Virus record (IMG/VR): IMGVR_UViG_3300034198_008166
Coordinates: 1-23,891 of that record
Length of the DNA: 23,891 nucleotides
Origin: a virus
Direction: 5' to 3' (one strand)
The translations under genes and the position numbers were made by a program. The notes under the pieces were generated by a model. It made no database searches. It saw only the letters and a program-made list of their open reading frames with translations, and was not told the origin of the DNA. Positions 13,384 to 21,246 of this stretch are shown one piece after another (position 1 is the stretch's first letter; every line of letters begins with the position of its first letter).

Positions 13384-14067
13384 TTACGATTTCTTAACCA
13401 CAATTTCATCAATAATACCATACACCAACGCTTCTTCAGCAGATAACCACAAATCTCTCGTAGCGTCGTTTTTTACTTGCTCCATAGGCTTATTACAATA
13501 TTTACCCAATAATTCAAATAACCTATCATTTTTCTTTTTCCACCACATCATTGTAATTTCAGCATCTTGGATATTTCCATATGCTCCACCAGAAGATTGG
13601 TGTAACATTATCTCAGAATCATATAGCGACCCTCTTTTACCTTTTGTTCCAGCACCCAATAATACCGAACCCATCGAAGCGGCCATTCCTGTACAAATAG
13701 TACGTATATCTGAATTTATGTATTCCATTACGTTTACCATAGATAAACCAGATTTGACACTACCACCCGGACTATCGACATGCATAGTAATATCATTATG
13801 ATCTAAACTATCCAAGAACATCAATTGAGCCTGAACAATAGTTGACATTCCGTCATTAACCTCACCTGCTACCCAAATAATTCTTTCGAGCATCAATCTA
13901 CTAAAAACATCAATCTGAGTAACATTCATTTGTCTTTCTTCAAGAACATATGGGGTCATGCTATCTTGAATCATTTGGTTATGATAGTGAAGATTCAATG
14001 AACTTATGCCTTTGTCTCTAGCAAAAAGATTAAACTTTTTATATTCGTTTGATTGCATGTAAATCAT
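13384..14067 (-). CDS. clpP: ClpP-type serine protease
   Basis: 227 residues, slightly longer than bacterial ClpP. The catalytic triad is complete: Ser131 in GMAASMGS, His156 in MLHQSSGG, Asp205 in ATRDLWLSAEEAL. The HVDSPGGSV loop (96-104) that forms the oxyanion region and the C-terminal YGIIDEIV are present. ClpP forms barrels that degrade proteins fed by AAA+ partners; in many phages a ClpP-like protease is instead the head maturation protease. No ClpX or ClpA partner and no capsid genes lie in this window, so either role fits. Two ATG codons (14067, 14058) could start the protein. A TACATTATAA stretch precedes the gene, very like that ahead of 16772. Confidence 0.9.
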   Translation of the reverse strand: MIYMQSNEYKKFNLFARDKGISSLNLHYHNQMIQDSMTPYVLEERQMNVTQIDVFSRLMLERIIWVAGEVNDGMSTIVQAQLMFLDSLDHNDITMHVDSPGGSVKSGLSMVNVMEYINSDIRTICTGMAASMGSVLLGAGTKGKRGSLYDSEIMLHQSSGGAYGNIQDAEITMMWWKKKNDRLFELLGKYCNKPMEQVKNDATRDLWLSAEEALVYGIIDEIVVKKS

Positions 14068-14112
14068 TTTAATTATAATGTAAGAATAGATAAAAAATTT
14101 TCTAATTAAAAA

Positions 14113-16458
14113 TTATGTGGAAATCTTTGTTGTTATATAATCTATTTTTGAAATATTATCCTCTTTCTTAATCATTATAATATTGTCCGACCAGTTTCTT
14201 ATTAACGGATTATGTGAAATCAGAATTATATGTTCAAAATAATTTTTAATCTTTTTAAAGAATTCTCCAACCATTTCCAGATTCTCCTCAGCAATTTTAC
14301 CAAATACTTCATCCATAACTATAATGTTTGGTTTTGGTAATGATGAAATTTTTGTGAGAACGCTACGTATAGCCATAGATGAAATTGTCCTTTCATAACC
14401 AGACCCCGAATTAAGAGGCTTTACAACGCGAGTTTCAGTATCAATCATCATAAATTCAACTTCATTTTTATCACTTATATTCAATTCTAAAATAAAATGA
14501 CAACTATCGACAAGCAATCTAAACAATTCAATATTCAATAATGGAATCATGTTTTTCAAAATAATTTTTGAAATACCATTCTTTCCATAAATTGTTAAAT
14601 AAATTTTAAATACTGATAATAATTCTTCTTCTTGTTTTATTTTAACTATTAATTCATTATTTGTTTTTATTTTTTCTATTAGATTGCTAATGTTATTTTT
14701 ATGCTTTTCTAAATTACTATTAGTTACTCTGATATCCGCATTTACTGTATCAATTTGTGTACGTAATCGTATAATTTGAGAATCAATTCTTTGGTTTTCT
14801 TCTAATTTCTTTTTATTGCTTTCGTATCTTTCTAATTTATTTTGCTTAGTGTTTATCTCTAATTGTTTTTGCTCAACTTCAAGTAGGTGTCTTTCTTTTT
14901 TTAGTTTATTCTTTTCGTATGTATCATACTCTATTTTTAAGTCAGTATAATATTTTTCAGATAATTTTAGTTCTGAAATTTCTTCTGTTATTACACTTTG
15001 TTTTGTTCTTATTGATTGAATTTCATTTAAAATAGTATTAATTTCTTCTGTATGGTCAACATCAACCAATGGCCTATTACACGTTGGACAGACAGAACCT
15101 TCTTCAAATTTTTTAATTAATTTGACATTACTTTCTATTTTACTTTCATTTAATTTTAAATTTAAATGTAAACCAGAAATTTTGTTCTTTATTTTTTCGT
15201 GGTCGTCTTCCAAATAATAATTGGATGGTTCCACTACATTAATAGAATCAGCATTTTTTTGTGCGATTAGTTTATTGTTATTTAAATCAACGATTTCTCT
15301 TTGTAATAGGGTTGGATTAACATTTATTAATTCTTTATCTATATCATTGTTTCTTGAACCCAACGCTTCGTCTTTCTCTTTTTCAATATTTTTTAAATTA
15401 GTTGTAAATTTTACTAATTCCCCATCTAATATTTTAATTTCATTTTCTGAATTTTCAATATTATCACTATTTTTTTGATTTTCATTTTCTAAATCAATAA
15501 TATTATATGTGTTTGAAATTAATTTTTTACTCCAATCATTATAAAATCCTTTACAGATTTCTTCTTTGATTTTAAGATTTTCCAATCCTAAAAACTTGGT
15601 TAGTATTTGTCCTCTCGCTGTTGGCTTAGATTCTATTAGTTCTTCAAGATTATAACCGGTTGTCAATATTGTTGAAAGAAAATCCTCCTCGCTACCAATT
15701 GCTGAAGATATAAATGTTTCGGTTTCTCTTCTTTGTTCACCGGTTAAATTCTCAATTTCACCGTTGTCTTTTCTTTTATAGAATTCTAATTTATTTGTAA
15801 CCGTATATTCACCAGACTTCCCAAGTTTTCGTGAAATTGTGCGTTCAATCACATAATCATAACCGTCAATTGTTATTTCTCCTTTGACACTAACTTCATT
15901 TTTATCGGTAAATTTATTAAAAATTTCTCCGTTAGTTTTTGTTTTAGTTGTACTATTAAAAAACAAAAACATTAATAAATCAACCGTTGACGTTGATTTA
16001 CCTCCAAAGTTTTTTGGCGTTGATTCTATAACAGTAATACCATCTAATGTTGTAAATTCAATTACATTGTCATCACTAAAAGAAAGAAAATTAGAAAATT
16101 CAATTTTTTTAATATACCATTTATTATAACGTATCTTATTTTGATTTTGCTTATCAATTTCAACATTTACTTTATTATCTAATCTATCAATCATTTCCCA
16201 TTTGACATCAATATTATTTTCCTTAATAAAATCTTTCATCAATTTCTTTTGATATTGATGGTCAAGAATATTATCGGACGCTTCTAATGATTCAAGTTTT
16301 GTTGATTTGGTATCCGAAATATTTTTTGTTATTACTTGAACGGTCTTCGTATTATATTTATTTTGAAAATACGCCTTTACTCTTCTTATTTTTTCAGAGG
16401 TAAAATTTTCAGATGTATCGTGCCAAGTAACTTTAACTAAAGGATTGTTATATTCCAT
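14113..16458 (-). CDS. Rad50/SbcC-like recombination ATPase (T4 gp46-like)
   Basis: 781 residues. After an unusual N-terminal extension of about 115 residues, the ABC head starts at WYIKKIEFSNFLSFSDD. The P-loop reads STPKNFGGKST (146-156): the GKST part is intact, but the first glycine of the usual GxNGxGKS is Pro. A long coiled coil (about 315-615) is split by a zinc hook C457-P-T-C460. The C-terminal head carries the signature SGSGYERTISS (684-694), Walker B IIVMDE (712-717), D-loop and the H-loop His749. With the Mre11-like partner at 17102 it would resect DNA ends for recombination-dependent replication. Two small genes separate it from that partner. Identity is firm; the N-terminal extension has no recognised domain. 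Confidence 0.9.
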   Translation of the reverse strand: MEYNNPLVKVTWHDTSENFTSEKIRRVKAYFQNKYNTKTVQVITKNISDTKSTKLESLEASDNILDHQYQKKLMKDFIKENNIDVKWEMIDRLDNKVNVEIDKQNQNKIRYNKWYIKKIEFSNFLSFSDDNVIEFTTLDGITVIESTPKNFGGKSTSTVDLLMFLFFNSTTKTKTNGEIFNKFTDKNEVSVKGEITIDGYDYVIERTISRKLGKSGEYTVTNKLEFYKRKDNGEIENLTGEQRRETETFISSAIGSEEDFLSTILTTGYNLEELIESKPTARGQILTKFLGLENLKIKEEICKGFYNDWSKKLISNTYNIIDLENENQKNSDNIENSENEIKILDGELVKFTTNLKNIEKEKDEALGSRNNDIDKELINVNPTLLQREIVDLNNNKLIAQKNADSINVVEPSNYYLEDDHEKIKNKISGLHLNLKLNESKIESNVKLIKKFEEGSVCPTCNRPLVDVDHTEEINTILNEIQSIRTKQSVITEEISELKLSEKYYTDLKIEYDTYEKNKLKKERHLLEVEQKQLEINTKQNKLERYESNKKKLEENQRIDSQIIRLRTQIDTVNADIRVTNSNLEKHKNNISNLIEKIKTNNELIVKIKQEEELLSVFKIYLTIYGKNGISKIILKNMIPLLNIELFRLLVDSCHFILELNISDKNEVEFMMIDTETRVVKPLNSGSGYERTISSMAIRSVLTKISSLPKPNIIVMDEVFGKIAEENLEMVGEFFKKIKNYFEHIILISHNPLIRNWSDNIIMIKKEDNISKIDYITTKIST

Positions 16459-16460
16459 AT

Positions 16461-16772
16461 TTATTTAATTCTACTTTCTTCAAAAAATTCAATAATTGTA
16501 TTTATTGCCCAGACAGAACCAGCGGTAAGCATACCGTCAAAAAATATGGAAACATACCTATCTATTCCAAATACTTGATTAGTAAAACCACCTAAAACTA
16601 TGGACATAAAAAATCCAACCCAAGTGGCGGTACACAATGTGCAACTAATTAAATCGCCAAAAAATTTAGAATGTGCTTTAATCCAAATTCTAACTTTTTC
16701 AAAAATACTTCCCCAAACTATTATGGATGTCATTCCATATGCTATAAAAATCCACAAAAATAATACGTACAT
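16461..16772 (-). CDS. DUF1360-like membrane protein
   Basis: 103 residues with hydrophobic segments at about 2-22, 47-62 and 78-95. The cysteine pair in LISC44-T-L-C47-T-A-T-W51 followed by a hydrophobic helix, and a final GSVWAINTIIEFFEE, match the DUF1360 pattern found in bacterial and phage membrane proteins of unknown function. It lies between the gp46-like gene, whose ATG is two bases past this stop, and a small unknown gene. Upstream the minus strand reads TACATTATAAAACC, a TATAAT-like stretch shared with other gene starts here, so the gp46-like gene may be transcribed from this point. Confidence 0.65.
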   Translation of the reverse strand: MYVLFLWIFIAYGMTSIIVWGSIFEKVRIWIKAHSKFFGDLISCTLCTATWVGFFMSIVLGGFTNQVFGIDRYVSIFFDGMLTAGSVWAINTIIEFFEESRIK

Positions 16773-16818
16773 AAATTGGTTTTATAATGTATAATATAAT
16801 AAATTATTATGACAAAAA

Positions 16819-17136
16819 TTATTCGTCATATAAATTTGTTTCAATATTTTTTGGTTTCACCGAAATGTTACCTTCCACATAAACTTTATTTACCGGTGGT
16901 ATAGGTGGAGGAGGTGGAGGTGGTGCTTGTGTATTTGTTATAACTTCTTTCACATTTTTTTTCATAATACCATCAACTAAAGGTTTAGGTATTTTTGGTT
17001 CTCTATCATATTTGATTGATGTAAATCCTTTTGTGAAAACTTCCTTTGCGAATTTTTCAATATCTTGAATATTATTCAATTCACAATATTTTATGAATTC
17101 ATCATCCAAGATTAAGTAATTGTTCTTTTTCATCAT
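16819..17136 (-). CDS. Hypothetical protein with polyproline stretch, 105 aa
   Basis: The N-terminal half is a conserved-looking small domain (ILDDEFIKYCELNNIQDIEK, then FAKEVFTKGFTSIKY) I associate with phage hypothetical proteins. A run of seven prolines then IPP follows (residues 72-81), and the tail is polar. Runs of proline slow ribosomes and normally require EF-P, so this product may be made slowly. Two adjacent ATGs (17136, 17133) lie within the end of the gp47-like gene, giving a 35-base overlap. A weak six-base stem (16808-16813 with 16825-16830) surrounds the stop. No function is recognised. Confidence 0.6.
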   Translation of the reverse strand: MMKKNNYLILDDEFIKYCELNNIQDIEKFAKEVFTKGFTSIKYDREPKIPKPLVDGIMKKNVKEVITNTQAPPPPPPPIPPVNKVYVEGNISVKPKNIETNLYDE

Positions 17137-17908
17137 CTATATCTTTTATATCACTTATTGAAAAATGCATGAATGGTTGTTCACTATGTAAATCATAAAA
17201 TTCATACTTGTCTGCATTAATATCATATATTCCATAACCATGGTGTTTAATAGTTTCACCAAAATTTTGTTGTATTAAACTACCAACCATTATAGCTTTT
17301 CCACTACCTGACAATTCGAATTGTTGTCTTTTGTGTATGTCTCCACATAATAATAAATCCAAATCAACAAAATTTAATCTATCATATGCGTCATCAAATT
17401 TATAACCGGTATCTGTAGACAAACCTTGTATTGGGCCATGAAATAAACCAACATAAAGTTTACCATCATCTTCTTTTTTAAATTTTGGGCGTTCATTGTG
17501 TTGATATAAAGAGTATACGACCCATTTTACATTTGAATCTTCATATACCCCGCTATCTTTATAATATTCAACATTGATATCATCCATCATTTCAATAATT
17601 GGCGTAATGCTATCTAATCTTTGGGTATTATTTTCCAAGAAATCATGATTACCCGGAATAATAATCACTACACCAATTTTAGTTAGTTCTTTAATAAACC
17701 AACTTGTTAGTAATAATTGTTCATTAGAGATATTAATTTTATTATGAAAAAGGTCCCCAGTAATTATAATTCTAATTTCATTTTGTTCATAACTTGATAA
17801 CTTAATTTTTAATTGCTCAATTAATTTTTCAAATTGAGTTTTATATAAATCATGATATTGAACCGTTCGGATGTGTATATCAGCAATATGGATTATTTTT
17901 TTTATCAT
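17102..17908 (-). CDS. Mre11/SbcD-like nuclease (T4 gp47-like)
   Basis: 268 residues. The calcineurin-type phosphoesterase motifs are all readable: I: HIADIHIR (D9, H11); II: GDLFHNK (about 50-56); III: IPGNHDF (N87, H88); IV: LFHGPIQ; V: CGDIHKRQ (D and H); then VGSLIQQNFGE. These residues hold two metal ions and cut DNA as endo- and exonuclease. The protein is shorter than cellular SbcD and close to T4 gp47 in size, so the capping domain is small. It would pair with the ATPase at 14113. Its start overlaps the end of the PD-(D/E)XK gene by 4 bases. Confidence 0.9.
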   Translation of the reverse strand: MIKKIIHIADIHIRTVQYHDLYKTQFEKLIEQLKIKLSSYEQNEIRIIITGDLFHNKINISNEQLLLTSWFIKELTKIGVVIIIPGNHDFLENNTQRLDSITPIIEMMDDINVEYYKDSGVYEDSNVKWVVYSLYQHNERPKFKKEDDGKLYVGLFHGPIQGLSTDTGYKFDDAYDRLNFVDLDLLLCGDIHKRQQFELSGSGKAIMVGSLIQQNFGETIKHHGYGIYDINADKYEFYDLHSEQPFMHFSISDIKDIDDEKEQLLNLG

Positions 17909-18765
17909 CTTTTTATATATTTTTTTAAATCTAAATTAAAAATAGCGTAATTAACCTCTGGTGGTACTCTATATTCAATAAAAGTGCCGTCATCTTTTAA
18001 TAAAACAATTACACCACCCAGAAATTTTTTATACTCATATTTTGTTCCTTTCAACATCTTCCTTAATAATCTAGCGTATAATGGTAATTGTAAATAATAG
18101 TGACTTAATGCCGTGTCAGGATATTTTCCAAATGGCTGAAACATTTGCTTAGTATAATATTGTACTTCAAAGTTTTTTGGTTGATTAGTTTTATAATCAG
18201 TTAAAACAAAACCAAAATCATTTTTATCTTTATTTAAGATTAACCAAACTTTATCAGGTTGACCTGTATATTCTTCTTCAGGGTCGCCTAAAACTATTTC
18301 AGTATCTAATAATACTCCGTCACGTTCTTTCATTAAATTTAAAAAATCGTGTCCGGCTTTAATCATATTATCGCTTTTTAATTTTTGTTCCTCATCAATT
18401 TCAAAAATTGGTTTTCTAACTTCCTTATAATCTTTATGTTGATTAATTAAATATTTTTCTAATTCATAATGTACTCTACTTCCCATATTAGTAGAATAAT
18501 CTGCCGCAGCTTTCCATTCTGCTAAAATTTCTTTTTTTCTTCCCTCATCACCACCGGACATCCTATGTGCTACACCATTGGCATCAAATGGTTCGTAAAA
18601 TTTTTTAATAATTTTAGAAACAGATGGGAAATTATTTTTAACAACACCATCTAAATCTTTCATGTAGTAGATGTGTTGTTCTTCAACGAATGTTAATTCT
18701 AATTCTTTTCTTTTTTGTTCCAACAATTCTCTTATCTCTAACGATATTTCTTGTAAATTCATCAA
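17905..18765 (-). CDS. PD-(D/E)XK superfamily nuclease (RecB/Cas4-like)
   Basis: 286 residues. The RecB-type motif order is complete: GSRVHYELEKYL (95-106) with His99, DTEIVLG (154-160), GQPDKVW with Asp171, TDYKT with Asp190 and Lys192, and the helical LQLPLYARLL with Gln226 and Tyr230. These residues coordinate a metal ion for DNA cleavage. Phage members of this group serve as exonucleases in recombination or DNA degradation. It sits between the primase and the gp47-like gene, overlapping each by 4 bases, so it is translated with them and probably works with them. It has no helicase or iron-sulfur cysteine cluster, unlike AddB or Cas4. Confidence 0.85.
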   Translation of the reverse strand: MMNLQEISLEIRELLEQKRKELELTFVEEQHIYYMKDLDGVVKNNFPSVSKIIKKFYEPFDANGVAHRMSGGDEGRKKEILAEWKAAADYSTNMGSRVHYELEKYLINQHKDYKEVRKPIFEIDEEQKLKSDNMIKAGHDFLNLMKERDGVLLDTEIVLGDPEEEYTGQPDKVWLILNKDKNDFGFVLTDYKTNQPKNFEVQYYTKQMFQPFGKYPDTALSHYYLQLPLYARLLRKMLKGTKYEYKKFLGGVIVLLKDDGTFIEYRVPPEVNYAIFNLDLKKYIKR

Positions 18766-19703
18766 TTTAAATGTTTTGGTTCGTATCCAGTTAAATCACC
18801 TTTTAAATCGGCAATATCTTTATCTCCCTCTAAATTTATACACCATACTTTACCCATTAATTTACCGCAATTCAATCTATGGTATAGTTTTTCTTGGTCT
18901 TCACGAGCATCGGGGTCCAATATTATAATAATTTTTTTAGCATTATCATATAGTTTATTGAATAAATGTTTATTCATGAATTTACCTAACATCGGTATTG
19001 CATTGGGTAAAAAAATACTATCAAAAACACCTTCAACAATATAGATTGGTTCGTCCCACTTTATAAGATGTTCATTAAATATTATTAACTCTTTTTGCGC
19101 TTCCGGATTCTTATACTTCATTTTTGTTTTATCAAGATAAGAACGAGCAATAAAATAATTTATTCTTTTGTTTTCATCATACGATGGAATTATTATTCTA
19201 TTTTGATAAATGCCACTATAACAAAATCCAATATTAAAGACTTGCAACATCAAGTCTGTTATATTTCTTTTCTTAATGTAATTAAATGCTTGTTTATATT
19301 GTGGTGTCATTTTTAAACCCGGACTAGCACTTTTAAAGGGTATCAATTCTTTTGGTAAAACAATAGGTTTATAAACCCTATTTGGTTTTTCTTCTGTTTC
19401 GTCCGGTTTTAATAATAGATATTTTTTTAATTGCTTATCATTACCAAATTTTTTTATTAACCAATATATTGTTCCGTGTGTTTCATGTGTTTCACTACAA
19501 ACCCAGCATTTAAATACGTTATGAACATAATTAACTTCTAAGTTACCTTTACCATCTAAATCGTCTAGCCCTTTTATATCATAACTGCAAACCGGACAAT
19601 CAAAGGACATTTGTCCTTTATATTCGGAATGCATTCTTGGTGAACCAAGAATATCTTCAAGTATTTCAATTACTGAAGTATAATCTATACTTGTTGCATT
19701 CAT
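18762..19703 (-). CDS. DnaG-type primase (zinc ribbon plus TOPRIM)
   Basis: 313 residues. Zinc ligands are C36-P-V-C39 and C66-W-V-C69. A basic linker and RNA-polymerase-like region follow (about 100-210, with FNIGFCYSGIYQNRIIIPSYD). The TOPRIM domain has the glutamate E224 in YIVEGVFDSI and the Asp pair D263-P-D265 in IIIILDPDA, then GDKDIADL like the family's KDP.D motif. It would lay RNA primers for lagging-strand synthesis. It is short: no helicase domain is fused, so the helicase must be another gene outside this window. It starts 31 bases past the terminator at 19734-19769 (in the minus direction), so it needs its own promoter; GTTATATTATC lies just upstream of the ATG. Confidence 0.88.
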   Translation of the reverse strand: MNATSIDYTSVIEILEDILGSPRMHSEYKGQMSFDCPVCSYDIKGLDDLDGKGNLEVNYVHNVFKCWVCSETHETHGTIYWLIKKFGNDKQLKKYLLLKPDETEEKPNRVYKPIVLPKELIPFKSASPGLKMTPQYKQAFNYIKKRNITDLMLQVFNIGFCYSGIYQNRIIIPSYDENKRINYFIARSYLDKTKMKYKNPEAQKELIIFNEHLIKWDEPIYIVEGVFDSIFLPNAIPMLGKFMNKHLFNKLYDNAKKIIIILDPDAREDQEKLYHRLNCGKLMGKVWCINLEGDKDIADLKGDLTGYEPKHLN

Positions 19704-19733
19704 AGTATAGATAATATAACTTAAAAATATGAG

Positions 19734-19769
19734 AAAAAAAAATGGGGGACTCGCACCACCAAGTCCCCC
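19734..19769 (-). terminator. Strong intrinsic terminator after the resolvase gene
   Basis: On the minus strand a GC-rich 8-bp stem (GGGGGACT pairing with AGTCCCCC, 19762-19769 and 19744-19751) closes a 10-base loop and is followed by a T run of nine after CA. It stands out sharply from the AT-rich surroundings. It should end the transcript that covers the homing endonuclease and RuvC-like genes. Confidence 0.85.
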
Positions 19770-19852
19770 TCACCAACTAAACGTATATTGCTATACGTCC
19801 CGTCCTAATATAAATATAGCAGAGTAATCTGTTATTGTAAAAGGTTATCTGC
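19770..19852 (-). ncRNA. Structured untranslated region, candidate small RNA
   Basis: The 83 bases between the resolvase stop and the terminator contain two more possible stems: a 7-bp stem (ACGTATA/TATACGT, 19781-19798, 4-base loop) and a weaker 5-bp stem (19819-19823 with 19848-19852). With the terminator this makes three consecutive hairpins, more structure than a simple 3' end needs. The stretch TTTAGTTGGTGAGG resembles a tRNA D-arm but no complete tRNA can be drawn. It may be a 3' untranslated region or a small RNA processed from it. Confidence 0.35.
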
Positions 19853-20470
19853 CTAATTTTTAATATTCATTTTATTCATGTTGACATATCCAATAACCGT
19901 AGCAATAGCGTCGGCCATATCATAATTTTCTTTTTTTAAATTATTATTTTTTCCATATAACCATTTGATGTCAGGGAATAAAGAATTTACACGTTCCCAT
20001 ATTACTTGTTTTTTATCGATATCTTTTGGATAACCACCAAATAAAACACTACGTCCTTTATCGTTTTTACCTAACAAATCAGGGAAAGCATATTTTCTTG
20101 CATTGTATGTTGATATGAATGTTGGTAATATACCCAAAATATCATAACAATTTTTTAAAATCATCGTATTATATCTTAATAAAGTACCGACAGTGTAAAT
20201 GTTATTCGATTGTAATAATGGTTCTTCAATGACAATACGAATTATACCCATATTTTTATAATTCTCTAAGTGCTTTGCAAAAGCATCGGCTTTTTTCAAT
20301 AACTCCTCTATTTTATCCTCTGGTTGTGGTTTTATTTTTGGTGAAAAATGCGTCAACTCTAAAAGTTCAGAACCATTCAAATCAAATAATGCAAAACCCA
20401 CGGTTTTACTAGACACATCCAATCCCAAAATTTTAGGTTTATTTTTAAATTTAATTAAATTATCACTCAT
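19853..20470 (-). CDS. RuvC-like Holliday junction resolvase
   Basis: 205 residues with the RNase H-like fold of RuvC. The first catalytic Asp is D18 in ILGLDVSSKTVGFALFD, the Glu is in RIVIEEPL (81-82), and the C-terminal Asp is in NYDMADAIAT (183 or 186). The enzyme would cut four-way junctions or branched DNA that recombination and replication leave before packaging. T4 uses an unrelated resolvase (endonuclease VII), so this is a replacement, as in several Bacteroidetes and poxvirus-type systems. The start overlaps the end of the homing endonuclease gene by 8 bases. Confidence 0.85.
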   Translation of the reverse strand: MSDNLIKFKNKPKILGLDVSSKTVGFALFDLNGSELLELTHFSPKIKPQPEDKIEELLKKADAFAKHLENYKNMGIIRIVIEEPLLQSNNIYTVGTLLRYNTMILKNCYDILGILPTFISTYNARKYAFPDLLGKNDKGRSVLFGGYPKDIDKKQVIWERVNSLFPDIKWLYGKNNNLKKENYDMADAIATVIGYVNMNKMNIKN

Positions 20471-21185
20471 AATATTTCCATTTATATCCTGCCGCTGTTT
20501 TTACTTTACCTAAACAACATTCACTAATATGATTATTTTTATATTTTTTTTTAGCTTCCGATATTGACCCCCAAATTTTTATCACTTTATTATCCAATGT
20601 CAATTGTACTATTTGTTTTTTTTGGTGCGAATGTGAATTAGATAATTTCTCACAATATTCTTTATCATATTTTTTCCCTTTATTGGGGGATGTTCTACCT
20701 TTTAATGATAATGATAAATTATTTCTATGTGAAAGTGAACGTTCTTTTCCGCGTAAACGTAATATTGGTTTACCTTTTTTTGCCAATGAAATATTTTTTC
20801 TTGTTATTTCACTTCTTTTTTTACCTATATTAGATTTAGAAATTCTTTCAATTTCTTCTTTTGTTCTTTTTCTTCCTATTAGGTTTGGTGGATTTTCCCC
20901 CCCTTGAGAGATATTAGTTAATTTACAACCGATAAATTTATAATATGAAATGTAATGTTTTTCCCAAAATTCCCAATTATATTCATCTACTTCATCTATT
21001 ATTAATAATTCGGGTTTGTTATTATTTTCTAATAAAGAATATATCCATTTGTCTTTGTAACTAATTTTTTTATTACTATCTTGTAAATGTTTTCTGTAAC
21101 GAGATTTTGGATTTATACTTTTACCAACATATTTTAATTCGTTTTTTGATTTATCAACTAATCCGTATATGTATACTTTTCCCAA
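20463..21185 (-). CDS. GIY-YIG homing endonuclease with NUMOD3 repeats
   Basis: 240 residues. The GIY-YIG core shows VYIYGLVD (4-11), LKYVGKS (17-23), and RYRKHL, followed by an aromatic helix WEFWEKHYISYYK that carries the catalytic Glu. From about 100 come NUMOD3-type DNA-binding repeats (GRKRTKEEIERISKSNIG, KKRSEITRKNISLAKKGKP, GRTSPNKGKK) and a C-terminal HTH-like KIWGSISEAKKKYKN with GYKWKYYE. Such free-standing nucleases cut a relative's genome and copy themselves into the break. The start codon seems to be TTG at 21185; I see no upstream ATG. The gene sits directly before the resolvase and overlaps it by 8 bases, suggesting it entered between genes and now shares the transcript. Confidence 0.9.
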   Translation of the reverse strand: MGKVYIYGLVDKSKNELKYVGKSINPKSRYRKHLQDSNKKISYKDKWIYSLLENNNKPELLIIDEVDEYNWEFWEKHYISYYKFIGCKLTNISQGGENPPNLIGRKRTKEEIERISKSNIGKKRSEITRKNISLAKKGKPILRLRGKERSLSHRNNLSLSLKGRTSPNKGKKYDKEYCEKLSNSHSHQKKQIVQLTLDNKVIKIWGSISEAKKKYKNNHISECCLGKVKTAAGYKWKYYE

Positions 21186-21246
21186 AATAATAAATATATA
21201 GTGGTTGTGAAAAAGATATATTTTGTAATAATATCTAATCCAAATA

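Noticed and set aside
16808-16830. Stem-loop at the end of the polyproline gene as a terminator
   Set aside because: Only six base pairs with an 11-base loop, and no T run follows on the minus strand.
19740-19810. Possible tRNA or tRNA-like element on the minus strand (TTTAGTTGGTGAGG like a D-arm, GGTGCGAGTCC like a T-arm)
   Set aside because: There is no room for an anticodon arm between the two parts, the T-loop lacks TTC, and no matching acceptor stem exists. The GC-rich stem followed by T9 is better read as a terminator.
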